Assembly (NCBI GenBank): GCA_963786765.1
Contig: CAWBAJ010000009.1
Location: forward strand, 51,464 to 115,463
Direction: 5' to 3'
DNA length: 64,000 nucleotides
Source of the DNA: DATKNA01 sp963786765
Lineage (GTDB): Bacteria > Actinomycetota > Actinomycetes > Actinomycetales > Kineosporiaceae
Shown: piece by piece, positions 56,356-64,000 of the stretch
Layout of the letters: each line of letters starts with the position of its first letter
How positions within the stretch are numbered: position 1 is the first letter of the stretch
The notes under the pieces: model-generated
What the model was told of the DNA's origin: nothing
The model's input: the letters and a program-made list of their open reading frames with translations, nothing else
Databases searched by the model: none
Position numbers and translations under genes: made by a program

Positions 56356-56571
56356 GATCAAGGAATTCTTCGGGATCAAGAAATTCCTGGGGATCTTGTT
56401 CGAAGCCCAGGAGGCAGGACACCGGGCCGGGCGCGATCTGGGGGCGCCCGACGATGAAGGTCACAGCTGCGTTCAGCGTGGGAATGCTCGTCGATGGTGG
56501 CGCCGAAGCGCGGGACCGAGTGTGCTCGAAGAGCTCACCAGCCACACCCTTCCCCACGGAATTCCTTGATC
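56356..56571. repeat. 18-bp repeat pair with inverted half copy
   Basis: GATCAAGGAATTCTTCGG (56356-56373) and GATCAAGAAATTCCTGGG (56374-56391) in tandem, then GGAATTCCTTGATC (56558-56571), the reverse complement of the unit start, 166 bp on. Same family as 14230-14270. Fills the gap between convergent era and the RHH gene; no gene is seen inside. Confidence 0.75.
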
Positions 56572-56591
56572 GTTGGTTGGGAGGGGGTCGC

Positions 56592-56819
56592 CTACGGCTG
56601 GTCGTCGCGGCGCAGCCGGCCGGCGTCGGTGACGGCCCGGCGCAGCAACCACTCGATGTGCGCGTTCGTGCTGCGAAGGTCGTCGGCCGCCCAGCGGGTG
56701 AGCGCCTCGTGCACCTCCGGATCGAGCCGCAGCAGCACCGACTTGCGCTCCCGGCGCCGCCGGCCCGAGGGGCCGGGCGCCCTCGCGTCATCAGGGCCGG
56801 CCGACTCGGGGGCCGTCAC
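56592..56819 (-). CDS. Ribbon-helix-helix DNA-binding protein
   Basis: 75 aa: a basic N-terminal tail (GPSGRRRRERKSVLLRLDPE), the RHH strand SVLLRLD and helices VHEALTRWAADDLRSTNAHI, EWLLRRAVTDAGRL. Resembles Arc/CopG-type proteins. Its start overlaps the stop of the SPFH gene, so it is the downstream partner in that operon and a good candidate for its regulator. Confidence 0.82.
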   Translation of the reverse strand: MTAPESAGPDDARAPGPSGRRRRERKSVLLRLDPEVHEALTRWAADDLRSTNAHIEWLLRRAVTDAGRLRRDDQP

Positions 56820-57767
56820 GAGTAGAGGGTCCCCGTGTTCACGACGGGCGTCGCCCGCGAGTCGCCGCAGAGCACGACGAGCAGGTTCGACACCATCGCG
56901 GCGCGGCGCTCCTCGTCGAGCTCGACGACGCCCTGGCGGCTGAGCTCGTCGAGCGCCATGTGCACCATGCTCACCGCTCCCTCGACGATCCGGGTGCGTG
57001 CGGCGATCACTGCAGCGGCCTGCTGCCGCTGCAGCATCGCCTGCGCGATCTCCGCCGAGTACGCGAGGTGGCTGATCCTGACCTCCAGGACCTCGACGCC
57101 GGCGATCGAGACCCGCTCCGCGACCTCGACCGCGAGCTCGGAGCTGATCACGTCCGTCGAGCCCCGCAGGGACTCGACCTCGTCCGGCCCGTCATAGGGG
57201 TAGCTGCGAGCCACGTGCCGCAGCGCCGACTCCGCCTGCACCGTCACGAACCCGTCGACGTCCTCGACCGCGAACGTCGCCTCGGCGGTGTCCGCGATCT
57301 GCCAGACCACGATCGCGGCGATGTCCACGGGATTGCCGTCGGAGTCGTTGACCTTGAGCCGGTCCGTCTCGAAGTTGCGCACCCGCACCGAGACGCGTCC
57401 GGCGGGTCGACAGTGGCGGCAGCCACACCAGGCCCGCGGTCCGGACGGTTCCGATGTACCGGCCGAAGAACTGGACGACGGCGGTGCGCCCCGGCTGGAC
57501 CACGGTCAGGGACGCCAGGACGATGACGCCAGCAGCGAGCAGGAACGCGCCGAGCACGGCCCACCCCCCGGCGTCCGTAGCCGCGACCCGGTTGAACGAC
57601 ACGATCGCCGCGGCCACGAGGAGGAGGGCCACGAGCAGGCCGAGGAAGCCGTTCGTGTGGGGTGCTCGGCGCTCGTGGACGTCGACGCGGACGCCCGCGT
57701 GCCCGACCGGCGTCCCCGCGGGCGGGGCAGGCATCTCACCGACGGACGTTCGGACGGGTACGGACAT
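56816..57767 (-). CDS. SPFH/band-7 membrane protein, one frameshift
   Basis: About 316 aa. Two N-terminal hydrophobic helices (GFLGLLVALLLVAAAIVSFN and AVLGAFLLAAGVIVLASLTV) are followed by QPGRTAVVQFFGRYIGTVRT and the SPFH domain (NFETDRLKVNDSDGNPVDIA, VVWQIADTAEATFAVEDVDG, RVSIAGVEVLEVRISHLAYS), then a coiled AMLQRQQAAAVIAARTRIVE. An extra base near 57403 breaks it after the second helix. Slipin/stomatin-like scaffolds organise membrane domains; role here unknown. Confidence 0.87.
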
Positions 57768-57803
57768 GGCGACCTCCAGAGCCGCGCGGAAATCTGCTAA
57801 CTC

Positions 57804-57815
57804 AGTGATATCACT
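57804..57815. promoter_or_regulatory. Palindromic operator candidate
   Basis: AGTGATATCACT, a perfect 12-bp palindrome between the divergent SPFH-RHH operon and the kinase-luciferase gene. A plausible target of the RHH protein (inference). Confidence 0.5.
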
Positions 57816-57836
57816 TTGCTTGGCGGAGGGCTACCG

Positions 57837-57842
57837 TACCCT
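57837..57842 (+). promoter_or_regulatory. -10 box of the kinase-luciferase gene
   Basis: TACCCT ends 6 nt before GTG 57849. TTTGCT (57815-57820) 16 bp upstream is a weak -35 that abuts the palindrome. Confidence 0.45.
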
Positions 57843-57848
57843 CGGCTG

Positions 57849-59333
57849 GTGGAGCGCATCGCCGAGGGATCCCTCGTCGTGCTCGTCGGGCCGTCCGCGA
57901 GCGGGAAGACCGCTTGGGCGGCCGCCCACTTCCTTCCGGACGAGATCGTGTCGTCCGACCGCCTGCGCGCGGTCGTCGGCACCGGCGAGCGCGACCTCGC
58001 CGCGAGCACCGACGCCTTCGCCGTCCTCGACCTCGTCGTCGGCGCGCGGGTCCGCCGCCGCCTCACCACGGTCGTCGACACCCTCGGGCTCGATCCCGTC
58101 CGCCGCGCCGCCTGGCGCGAGCTGGCGGTGCGCCACCGCGTCCCGTGCGTCGCCGTCGCCGTCGACACGCCCGCCGCCGAGTGCCGCCGCCGCAATGCCG
58201 CCCGGCCGGCGGCCGACCGGTTGCCGGCGAAGGTGCTCGGCCGGCCAGCTCGCCGCCTTCGCCGAGCAACGTCCGGGACTGGACGCCGAGGGCTTCGACG
58301 CCGTCCTGACCGCGGAGCCCGTACGCGTCGTCGACCCGGCGGTCGCTGTCGCCGTCCGGGAACGCCGCCCGGCAGGCAGCGGCAGCGGTCGACGCCGTCG
58401 CGGACCGTCCGGTTCGGCCTGCACCTCTCGACGTGGCGCCTGCCCGGGCGGTGCCCGAGAGCTCGGCCCGCGGCTTCGGGACGTCGGCGCGGCCGCGGAG
58501 GAGGCGGGCGTCGACTCACTGTGGGTGATGGATCACCTGCGTCAGATCCCGCAGCTCGGCCGCCCTTGGGAGGACATGCCGGACGCCGGCGCCGTGCTCG
58601 CGCACCTCGCCGCCGCTACCCGGCGCGCCACGGTCGGCGCGCTCGTCCACCCCGTCAGCTACCGCGACGTGCGCCTGCTCGGCCGCGCGGTCGCGACGCT
58701 CGACGTCCTCAGCGGCGGCCGTGCCGTGTGCGGGCTCGGGGCGGGGTGGTACGAGGCCGAGCACCCGCCCTCGGGCTGCCCTTCCCGCCCGCCCGCGAGC
58801 GCCTCGACGCGCTCGAGGACGCCCTGCAGTTCCTCCCGCTGTTCTGGGGAAAGGGCTCGCCCGCCTTCGCAGGACGCGGGCTGGACGTGCCCGAGGCGAT
58901 GAGCTACCCGCGCCCGCTGCAGGAGCACGTGCCCGATCCTCGTCGGTGGCTCGGGACCCCGCCGCACCCTGCGGCTTGTCGCCCGGTACGCCGACGCCTG
59001 CAACCTCACCGGGAGCCCGGACGCCGTCAGTGCGGCGCTGGCCGTGCTGCGGCGTCACTGCGCGGACGCCGGCCGCGACCCGGGAGGAGTCGAGGTCACG
59101 CACCTCTCGACGATCCGCATCGTGCCTGACGGTGCCCGGCCCGGCGCCGCGCCGGGGGCCCGGGGGCGAGTGCCGTGTCGTGAGCGGCACCGTCGAGGAC
59201 CACGTCCTGCGGATCGAAGCTCTGCGCGCCGTCGGCGTCGAGCACGTGATCCTCGCCCTCGACGACGTCTGGGAGCACGGGGCGCTCGAGCGGCCTCGCC
59301 GAGCTGATCGCGGCCGCGCGTGGGCCGCAGTGA
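57849..59333 (+). CDS. P-loop kinase fused to an LLM-class (luciferase-like) oxidoreductase, frameshifted
   Basis: N-terminal about 190 residues: polynucleotide-kinase-like P-loop domain with VVLVGPSASGKTAWAAAHFL, IVSSDRLRAVVGT, TVVDTLGLDPVRRAAWREL and RHRVPCVAVAVDTPAAECRR. A linker without stop leads to the TIM-barrel LLM domain VRFGLHLSTWRLPG, AGVDSLWVMDHLRQIPQLGR, GALVHPVSYRDVRLLGRAVA, RAVCGLGAGWYEAEH, LVARYADACNLTG, ending LAELIAAARGPQ. Such barrels bind FMN or F420. At least five indels (about 58240, 58380, 58765, 58935 and 59295). No start-like junction between the domains, so I treat it as one fused protein. Confidence 0.75.
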
Positions 59334-59335
59334 GC

Positions 59336-60382
59336 TCAGGGCAGCAGGAGCATGGCGTCGCCGAACTCGTGCCACAGGTACCGCGGAGCGCCCGGCGGTG
59401 ACGGCCGCATAGGCCTCGTCGACGAGGGCGCGGCCGGCGACCGCCTCGAGCAGCAGCAGGTGGCTGGCCTGCGGTTCGTGCAACCCCGTGACCAGACCGG
59501 TCGACCACTCGGGCGGGTCGGGCCGGCCCGAGCACGAGGTCCGTCCAGCCGTCGCCGGGCGTGACCGGTCCCGTCCGGGGACGCGCAGGTCTCCAGGGCA
59601 CGGACGACGGTGGTGCCCGACGGCGACGACGCGTCCTCCGGCCGAGCTGACGGCGTTCACCAGCCGGGCGGTCGACGGCGGCACGGCGTAGCGCTCGGGC
59701 GCCGGCGGCTCGGACAGTTCCGGGCTCGAGACGCCGCAGTGCAGGACCACCGGGGCGCACGGCGACTCCCCGCGTGACGAGGTCGACGACGAGCCGCTCG
59801 GTGAACGGCCGTCCCGCGCTCGGCATCTCCGCGCTGCCCGGATGCCGGGCGAACACGGACTGCCGGTCCGCGAGAGGGAAGGTCGAGCGGAGGTAGCCGT
59901 AGGCGATCGCCCGGCCGTGCCGGCGCAGGTACGGGAGGCTGTCCGGAACGCCCGTGATCTCGGCGACCCACAGCCGGACGCCGGCCGGCGCCGCGGCGGG
60001 GAACGGGCCGAGCAGCGTCGCCGTCGCCCCGCCGGGCAGCGCGACCCGGGTGCCGGGCGCGAGGTCGAGCTGGGGCCCGTCGTTGCCGGGCCGCCGGACC
60101 TCCAGGACCCAGGTCTGCGCGTCCAGCCGGGCGGCGACGTGCACCGGCGCCACCGTGCCGCCGACGACGCCCCGTCAGCGCCGCGGGCACGGTCGCGCTG
60201 GTGTTGACGACGAGCAGGTCGCCGGGCGCGAGCACGGACGGGCAGGTCCCGGAAGCGGCGGTGCTCGAGCCGGTCCGGCGCCGCGACGAGCAGCCGCACG
60301 CCGTCCCTGGTCAGCCCGCGGTGCTCGGGCGGCTCCGTGGCGTCGCTGCCGGCCGGCCGCTGGAACGTGACGGCGGCGTCAC
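59336..60382 (-). CDS. QueA-like S-adenosylmethionine:tRNA ribosyltransferase-isomerase, frameshifted
   Basis: QueA-fold protein of about 350 aa: VLAPGDLLVVNTSATVPAAL, WVLEVRRPGNDGPQLDLAPG, AYGYLRSTFPLADRQSVFAR, PSAGRPFTERLVVDLVTRGV and the C-terminal RYLWHEFGDAMLLLP. QueA normally builds epoxyqueuosine; no other queuosine genes are visible, so the substrate may differ. At least four indels. GTG 60382 overlaps the SDR stop (GTGA); the stop lies 2 bp from the convergent LLM gene's stop. Confidence 0.78.
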
Positions 60383-61098
60383 GCGGACACCGCCGCGAGG
60401 AGGTCGGCGGCGCGGTAGCGGCCGCTCGGCAGCTCCTGCCGCGACGAGCCTGAGCAGGGCGGGGACGACGGTCTCGGGCAGGGGCCGGTCGGAGATGTCC
60501 TCGCCCGGAAAGGCGCGCTGGTGCATCGCCGTGTTCATGTCGCCGGGGTCGACGGCGTAGACGTGGAGGTCGGGGTGCTCGGCGGCGAGGACGGCCGTGA
60601 GCTGGTCGAGCGCCGCCTTCGACGAGCCGTAGCCGCCCCAGCCCGGGTAGGCCTCGACGGCGGCGTCCGAGGAGACGGTGACGAGCGTGCCGCGAGCCGC
60701 CCGGAGGTCGGCGAGGAGCAGCTGGGTGAGGGCGAGCGGAGCGAGGACGTTGACGGCGAAGATCCGCTCGAGGTCGCCGGCCGGCAGCTCGGCGAGCGCC
60801 GGCAGCGGGCTCGGGCGTCTGATCCGGTCAGCGCGCTCGCGTTGTGGACGAGCAGGTCGAGCCGGCCGAGCCCGGCGACCGCCGCGGCGAGCTCGCCGCG
60901 GTGGGCGGGATCGGTCACGTCGCCGGGGACCGCGGTCACCCCGGCCAGTCCTGCGACGGCACGGGTGAGCGCGTCCGGGTGCCGCGCGTCGACGACGACG
61001 CGCCAGCCGGCGGCGTCCAGCGCCCGCGTCAACGCCAGGCCGAGACCCTGGGAGCCGCCCGTGACGAGCGCGACGGGGCTTGTGCGATCGGGTGTCAT
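60379..61098 (-). CDS. Short-chain dehydrogenase/reductase, frameshifted
   Basis: About 240 aa Rossmann enzyme: SPVALVTGGSQGLGLALTRA (TGxxxGxG cofactor site), VPGDVTDPAHRG, LLVHNASAL, VNVLAPLALTQLLLADLRAA, VTVSSDAAVEAYPGWGGYGS with catalytic YGSSK, and VDPGDMNTAMHQRAF. ATG 61098. Two indels (near 60825 and 60415). First gene of an operon with the QueA-like gene, under a SoxR-type promoter. Substrate unknown. Confidence 0.85.
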
Positions 61099-61104
61099 GA
61101 CGGC

Positions 61105-61135
61105 ATGGTCGAGGTTCAAGTGAACTTGAGGTCAA
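61105..61135 (-). promoter_or_regulatory. SoxR-box promoter of the SDR operon
   Basis: On the minus strand: -35 TTGACC (61135-61130), a 19-bp spacer, -10 GACCAT (61110-61105), then 6 nt to ATG 61098. The over-long 19-bp spacer contains the inverted repeat TCAAGT-TC-ACTTGA (61129-61116), close to the known SoxR operator CCTCAAGTTAACTTGAGG. This is the classic MerR-family activated-promoter layout. Confidence 0.8.
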
Positions 61136-61153
61136 GAGCTTCGGAGCAGCGCG

Positions 61154-61613
61154 ATGAGGACCACGGACCTGCTGACGATCGGCGAGCTGGGGCGCCGGTG
61201 CGGGAATCGCGCCGTCCGCGCTGCGGTACTACGAGGAGCTCGGGCTGATCACCAGCACTCGCACCTCCTCGGGGCAGCGGCGGTTCGAGCGGAGCACGCT
61301 GCGCAGGCTCGCCTTCGTGCGGGCGGCGCGGAACGTCGGCCTGACCCTCGAGGAGATCGCCGCGGCGCTGGCGACCCTGCCCGAGGGCCGGACGCCGACC
61401 CGCGCCGACTGGATCCGGCTGTCGCGCGGCTGGCAGGCGCGGCTCGACGAGCAGATCGCAGCCCTGCAGGCGTTGCGCGACGAGCTCGGCTCCTGCATCG
61501 GCTGCGGCTGTCTGTCGATGCGCCGCTGCGCCCTCTCGAACCCGGCGGACAGCGCCGGCGGCGCCGGCGCGAGGGGCGCCGCCTACCTGCCCGCGGCGCT
61601 GCGGCGCGGTTGA
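61154..61613 (+). CDS. soxR: Redox-sensing regulator SoxR, one frameshift
   Basis: MerR-family 2Fe-2S activator. TTDLLTIGELGRRC, then (other frame) SALRYYEELGLITSTRTSSG, RRLAFVRAARNVGLTLEEIA; the C-terminal cluster motif CIGCGCLSMRRC gives the SoxR C-x2-C-x-C-x5-C spacing. An indel near 61203 breaks the helix-turn-helix. Divergent from the SDR operon with its operator in the 55-bp gap, as in actinobacterial and pseudomonad SoxR systems responding to redox-active compounds. Confidence 0.92.
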
Positions 61614-61624
61614 CGTCGCCGCGT

Positions 61625-61645
61625 CACCGCCGTCTTCGGGCGGTG
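61625..61645. terminator. Short hairpin between soxR and the PPOX gene
   Basis: CACCGCC (61625-61631) pairs with GGCGGTG (61639-61645) around a 7-nt loop, between convergent genes. Weak; no T-run. Confidence 0.35.
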
Positions 61646-61661
61646 CTCGCACGTCGTCGCG

Positions 61662-62137
61662 TCACCGCCGTTCGAAGGTCCGCACCTGTTCGCCCTCGCT
61701 CCACACGTCGATCAGCAGGTGGTCCTTCGCGTCGCTGAGCCGCACCACCGACACCTCGCTCACGTCGATCCGGAACAGCTCGAAGTCGCCCGGCGGCACC
61801 TCCTCGGCGTCGCCGCGGAAACGCGCCTTGCCGGCCTCGTCCGTCACCTCGACCGCCCGCCCGGCGAGCTTGGCGTCGCCGGTCCACACCTCCGGATCCT
61901 CCGACCCCGAATGGATCGCCACTCGCGGGTCCCGGCGCAGGTCCGCGAAGCGCCGGTTGCCGGTCATCCCGCCGAGCCACACCTCGCCGAGTGGATCGGC
62001 ACCTCCGTCCCGCTGATCCGGGGCGAGCCGTCGGCCCGGATCGTCGCCATCGTCTTGTGCCGGTGCGCCTCGAAACGCTCGAGCGCCCGGGCCGCCAGCT
62101 CCGGCGCCTGCTCGGTGAACTCCTGCCACGTCGCCAT
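61662..62137 (-). CDS. PPOX-fold flavin/F420 protein, one frameshift
   Basis: About 158 aa: ATWQEFTEQAPELAARALER, FEAHRHKTMATIRADGSPRI, SGTEVPI, then (other frame) EVWLGGMTGNRRFADLRRDP, RVAIHSGSEDP, GDAKLAGRAVEVTDEAGKAR and a C-terminal RIDVSEVSVVRLSDAKDHLL. Pyridoxamine-phosphate-oxidase-like split barrel; cofactor not determinable. ATG 62137. An indel near 61990 breaks it. Convergent with soxR and divergent from leuA. Confidence 0.85.
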
Positions 62138-62191
62138 GCGAGTACCCATCACCGACCACCGACAGACGCCGCACCTTCCGCGGGAGCCGTG

Positions 62192-62197
62192 TACCTT
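62192..62197 (+). promoter_or_regulatory. -10 box of the leuA leader
   Basis: TACCTT ends 7 nt before GTG 62205, so the transcript would begin at the leader-peptide start codon. Confidence 0.5.
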
Positions 62198-62204
62198 TGG
62201 AACC

Positions 62205-62252
62205 GTGCGCGTGGCGGTCCTCCTTCTTCGCCGCCGCGGCGGGGCCCTGTAA
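62205..62252 (+). CDS. Leucine leader peptide of leuA
   Basis: 15 residues, MRVAVLLLRRRGGAL, from GTG 62205 to TAA 62252. Three consecutive Leu codons (62220-62228) are followed by three Arg codons, and the peptide ends in a further Leu. Its place 79 bp before leuA and the run of Leu codons fit ribosome-mediated attenuation: scarcity of charged tRNA-Leu would stall translation here and change the downstream RNA fold. Confidence 0.65.
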   Translation: MRVAVLLLRRRGGAL

Positions 62253-62274
62253 CAGGCCGGACCTTCCGCCGCGG
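62234..62274 (+). promoter_or_regulatory. Attenuator stem in the leuA leader
   Basis: CCGCGGCGG (62234-62242), inside the leader peptide just after the Leu codons, pairs perfectly with CCGCCGCGG (62266-62274). A competing inner symmetry, CCTGT-A-ACAGG, spans the TAA. A ribosome stalled at the Leu codons would cover or free the left arm. Confidence 0.5.
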
Positions 62275-62331
62275 AGTGCTCTCGCGCGCCGGCCGACGCC
62301 CCGTCCGAGCCGACCCTTCGTGAGGCGACCC

Positions 62332-64000
62332 ATGCACAGCACCCAGCAGCCCTCCGGCATGCCGTTCCACCGCTACCTGCCGTTCGACGAGCAGATCCGC
62401 GTCGAGCTGCCCGACCGCACCTGGCCCACCAAGAAGATCACCAAGGCGCCGCAGTGGTGCGCCGTCGACCTGCGCGACGGCAACCAGGCGCTCATCGACC
62501 CGATGAGCCCGGAGCGCAAGCGCCGCATGTTCGAGCTCCTGGTCGAGGATGGGCTACAAGGAGATCGAGGTCGGGTTCCCGGCCGCGAGCCAGACCGACT
62601 TCGACTTCGTCCGGCAGCTGATCGAGGAGGACCTCGTCCCCGACGACGTCGTCATCCAGGTTCTGACACAGGCCCGCGAGCACCTGATCGAGCGGACCTT
62701 CGAGTCCATCAGGGGCGCCAAGCAGGCCGTGATGCACCTGTACAACTCGACCTCCGTGCTGCAGCGGCGCGTCGTGTTCGGCACCGACGAGGACGGCATC
62801 GTCGACATCGCCCTCGAGGGCGCCCGGCTGTGCAAGAAGCTCGGCGACGCTGCCGAGGCCGAGGGGACCGACGTCTACTTCGAGTACTCGCCCGAGTCGT
62901 ACACGGGCACCGAGCTCGAGTTCGCGGCCCGGATCTGCAACGAGGTGATCGAGGTCTTCGAGCCGGCGCCCGACCGCAAGGTCATCGTCAACCTGCCGGC
63001 CACCGTCGAGATGGCGACGCCGAACGTCTACGCCGACTCGATCGAGTGGATGCACCGGCACCTCGCGCACCGCGAGAACGTCGTCGCTCAGCCTGCACCC
63101 CCACAACGACCGGGGCACTGCTGTCGCCGCCGCCGAGCTCGGGTACATGGCCGGCGCCGACCGCATCGAGGGCTGCCTGTTCGGCAACGGCGAGCGCACC
63201 GGGAACGTCTGCCTGGTCACCCTCGGCCTCAACCTGTTCAGCCAGGGCATCGACCCCATGATCGACTTCTCCGACATCGACGAGATCCGGCGAACCGTCG
63301 AGTACTGCAACCAGCTCAAGGTGCCCGAGCGCCACCCGTACGGCGGGGACCTCGTCTACACGGCGTTCTCCGGGTCCCACCAGGACGCGATCAAGAAGGG
63401 CTTGGAGGCCCTCGGGCACGACGCCGCGGCGGCCGGGCACGGCGTCGACGAGCACATCTGGGCCGTCCCGTACCTGCCGATCGACCCGAAGGACGTCGGC
63501 CGCTCCTACGAGGCCGTCATCCGGGTCAACAGCCAGTCCGGCAAGGGCGGCGTGGCCTACTTGATGAAGCACGAGTACAACCTCGACCTGCCGCGGCGGC
63601 TGCAGATCGAGTTCAGCCAGGTGGTCCAGCGTGTCACCGACGACCAGGGCGGAGAGGTGTCGCCGCAGGAGCTGTGGCGGATCTTCAGCGACGAGTACCT
63701 GCCGGCCCGGGAGCCCGGGGAGCTGGGGCCGGTTCCGCATCCACGGCATCCGCCAGAACAGTGGACGGGGACGGCGGCGACCACCTCGTGGTCGAGGCCA
63801 CGGACGGCGGTGAACCGGTCTCCCTCGAGGGGCACGGCAACGGCCCGATCGCTGCCTTCGTCGACGCGCTCGCCGCGGTCGGCGTCGACGTCCGCGTGCT
63901 CGACTACGCCGAGCACGCCATGAGCGCCGGGGGGGACGCCGGCCGCCGCGTACGTCGAGTGCGCCGTCGGCGAGCGCGTGCTGTGGGGGGTCGGGGTCGA
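62332..64000 (+). CDS. leuA: 2-isopropylmalate synthase, 3'-truncated and frameshifted
   Basis: First committed step of leucine synthesis (acetyl-CoA plus 2-ketoisovalerate). HMGL-type TIM barrel: WPTKKITKAPQWCAVDLRDG, NQALIDPMSPERK, EIEVGFPAASQTDFDFVR, LSLHPHNDRGTAVAAAELGY, EGCLFGNGERTGNVCLVTLG. The LeuA regulatory domain begins after FSDEYLPAREPGELG and runs off the window. ATG 62332. Five single-base insertions (near 62548, 63088, 63727, 63765 and 63935) split it; dropping each restores the family sequence. Controlled by a leader peptide. Confidence 0.95.

Overview
The window is very GC-rich, uses GTG starts freely and overlaps stop and start codons (GTGA) between neighbouring genes. With an F420-type enzyme and an actinobacterial gene order (rne-rplU-rpmA-obgE-proB-proA-nadD-rsfS; comEA-comEC-holA; rpsT-lepA-hemW-hrcA-dnaJ-rsmE; phoH-ybeY-corC-era; leuA) this points to a high-GC Actinomycetota chromosome, probably a Micrococcales or Kineosporiales relative. 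The genus cannot be fixed from sequence reading alone.

Layout. 1-14.3 kb: RNase E/G, ribosomal proteins L21 and L27, Obg, proline synthesis (proB, proA), a surface glycosyltransferase, NAD synthesis and ribosome silencing. 14.4-26.8 kb: accessory region. It starts with a tRNA-Ala gene whose 3' part is duplicated 1.3 kb away around a TMEM175-like channel gene (a small island), followed by a PIN-toxin/antitoxin pair, a methyltransferase, a molybdopterin oxidoreductase, an F420-type oxidase, a damaged SARP/AAA regulator, a hemerythrin protein and a GGDEF protein. 26.8-33.3 kb: UbiA, DegV, DNA uptake (ComEA, ComEC) and HolA. 33.6-44.6 kb: CAP lipoprotein, S20, LepA, a large LuxR regulator, MOSC, HemW and a DUF4282 protein. 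44.6-56.3 kb: the HrcA/DnaJ heat-shock locus, RsmE, an ECF sigma factor with a membrane partner, HIT, an intein-bearing PhoH, YbeY, CorC and Era. 56.3-64 kb: an SPFH/RHH pair, a P-loop kinase-luciferase fusion, a SoxR-controlled SDR/QueA-like operon, and a leuA gene with a leader peptide, running off the right edge.

Most striking features: (1) PhoH carries a 358-residue LAGLIDADG intein starting with Ala and showing the Trp/Cys/Thr signature expected of class 3 inteins. (2) Three intergenic sites (6.8, 33.4 and 45.9 kb) share one plan: an inverted repeat with one arm amplified in tandem. At 45.9 kb the amplified arm is the CIRCE half-site in front of hrcA. (3) At least eleven genes have a TANNNT -10 box ending 6-7 nt before the start codon, implying leaderless mRNAs.

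Quality caveat: more than twenty genes, including essential ones (rne, obgE, leuA), are split by single-base indels, mostly one extra base in G/C-rich contexts. I read these as sequence errors, not gene decay, and give the span of each reconstructed gene.
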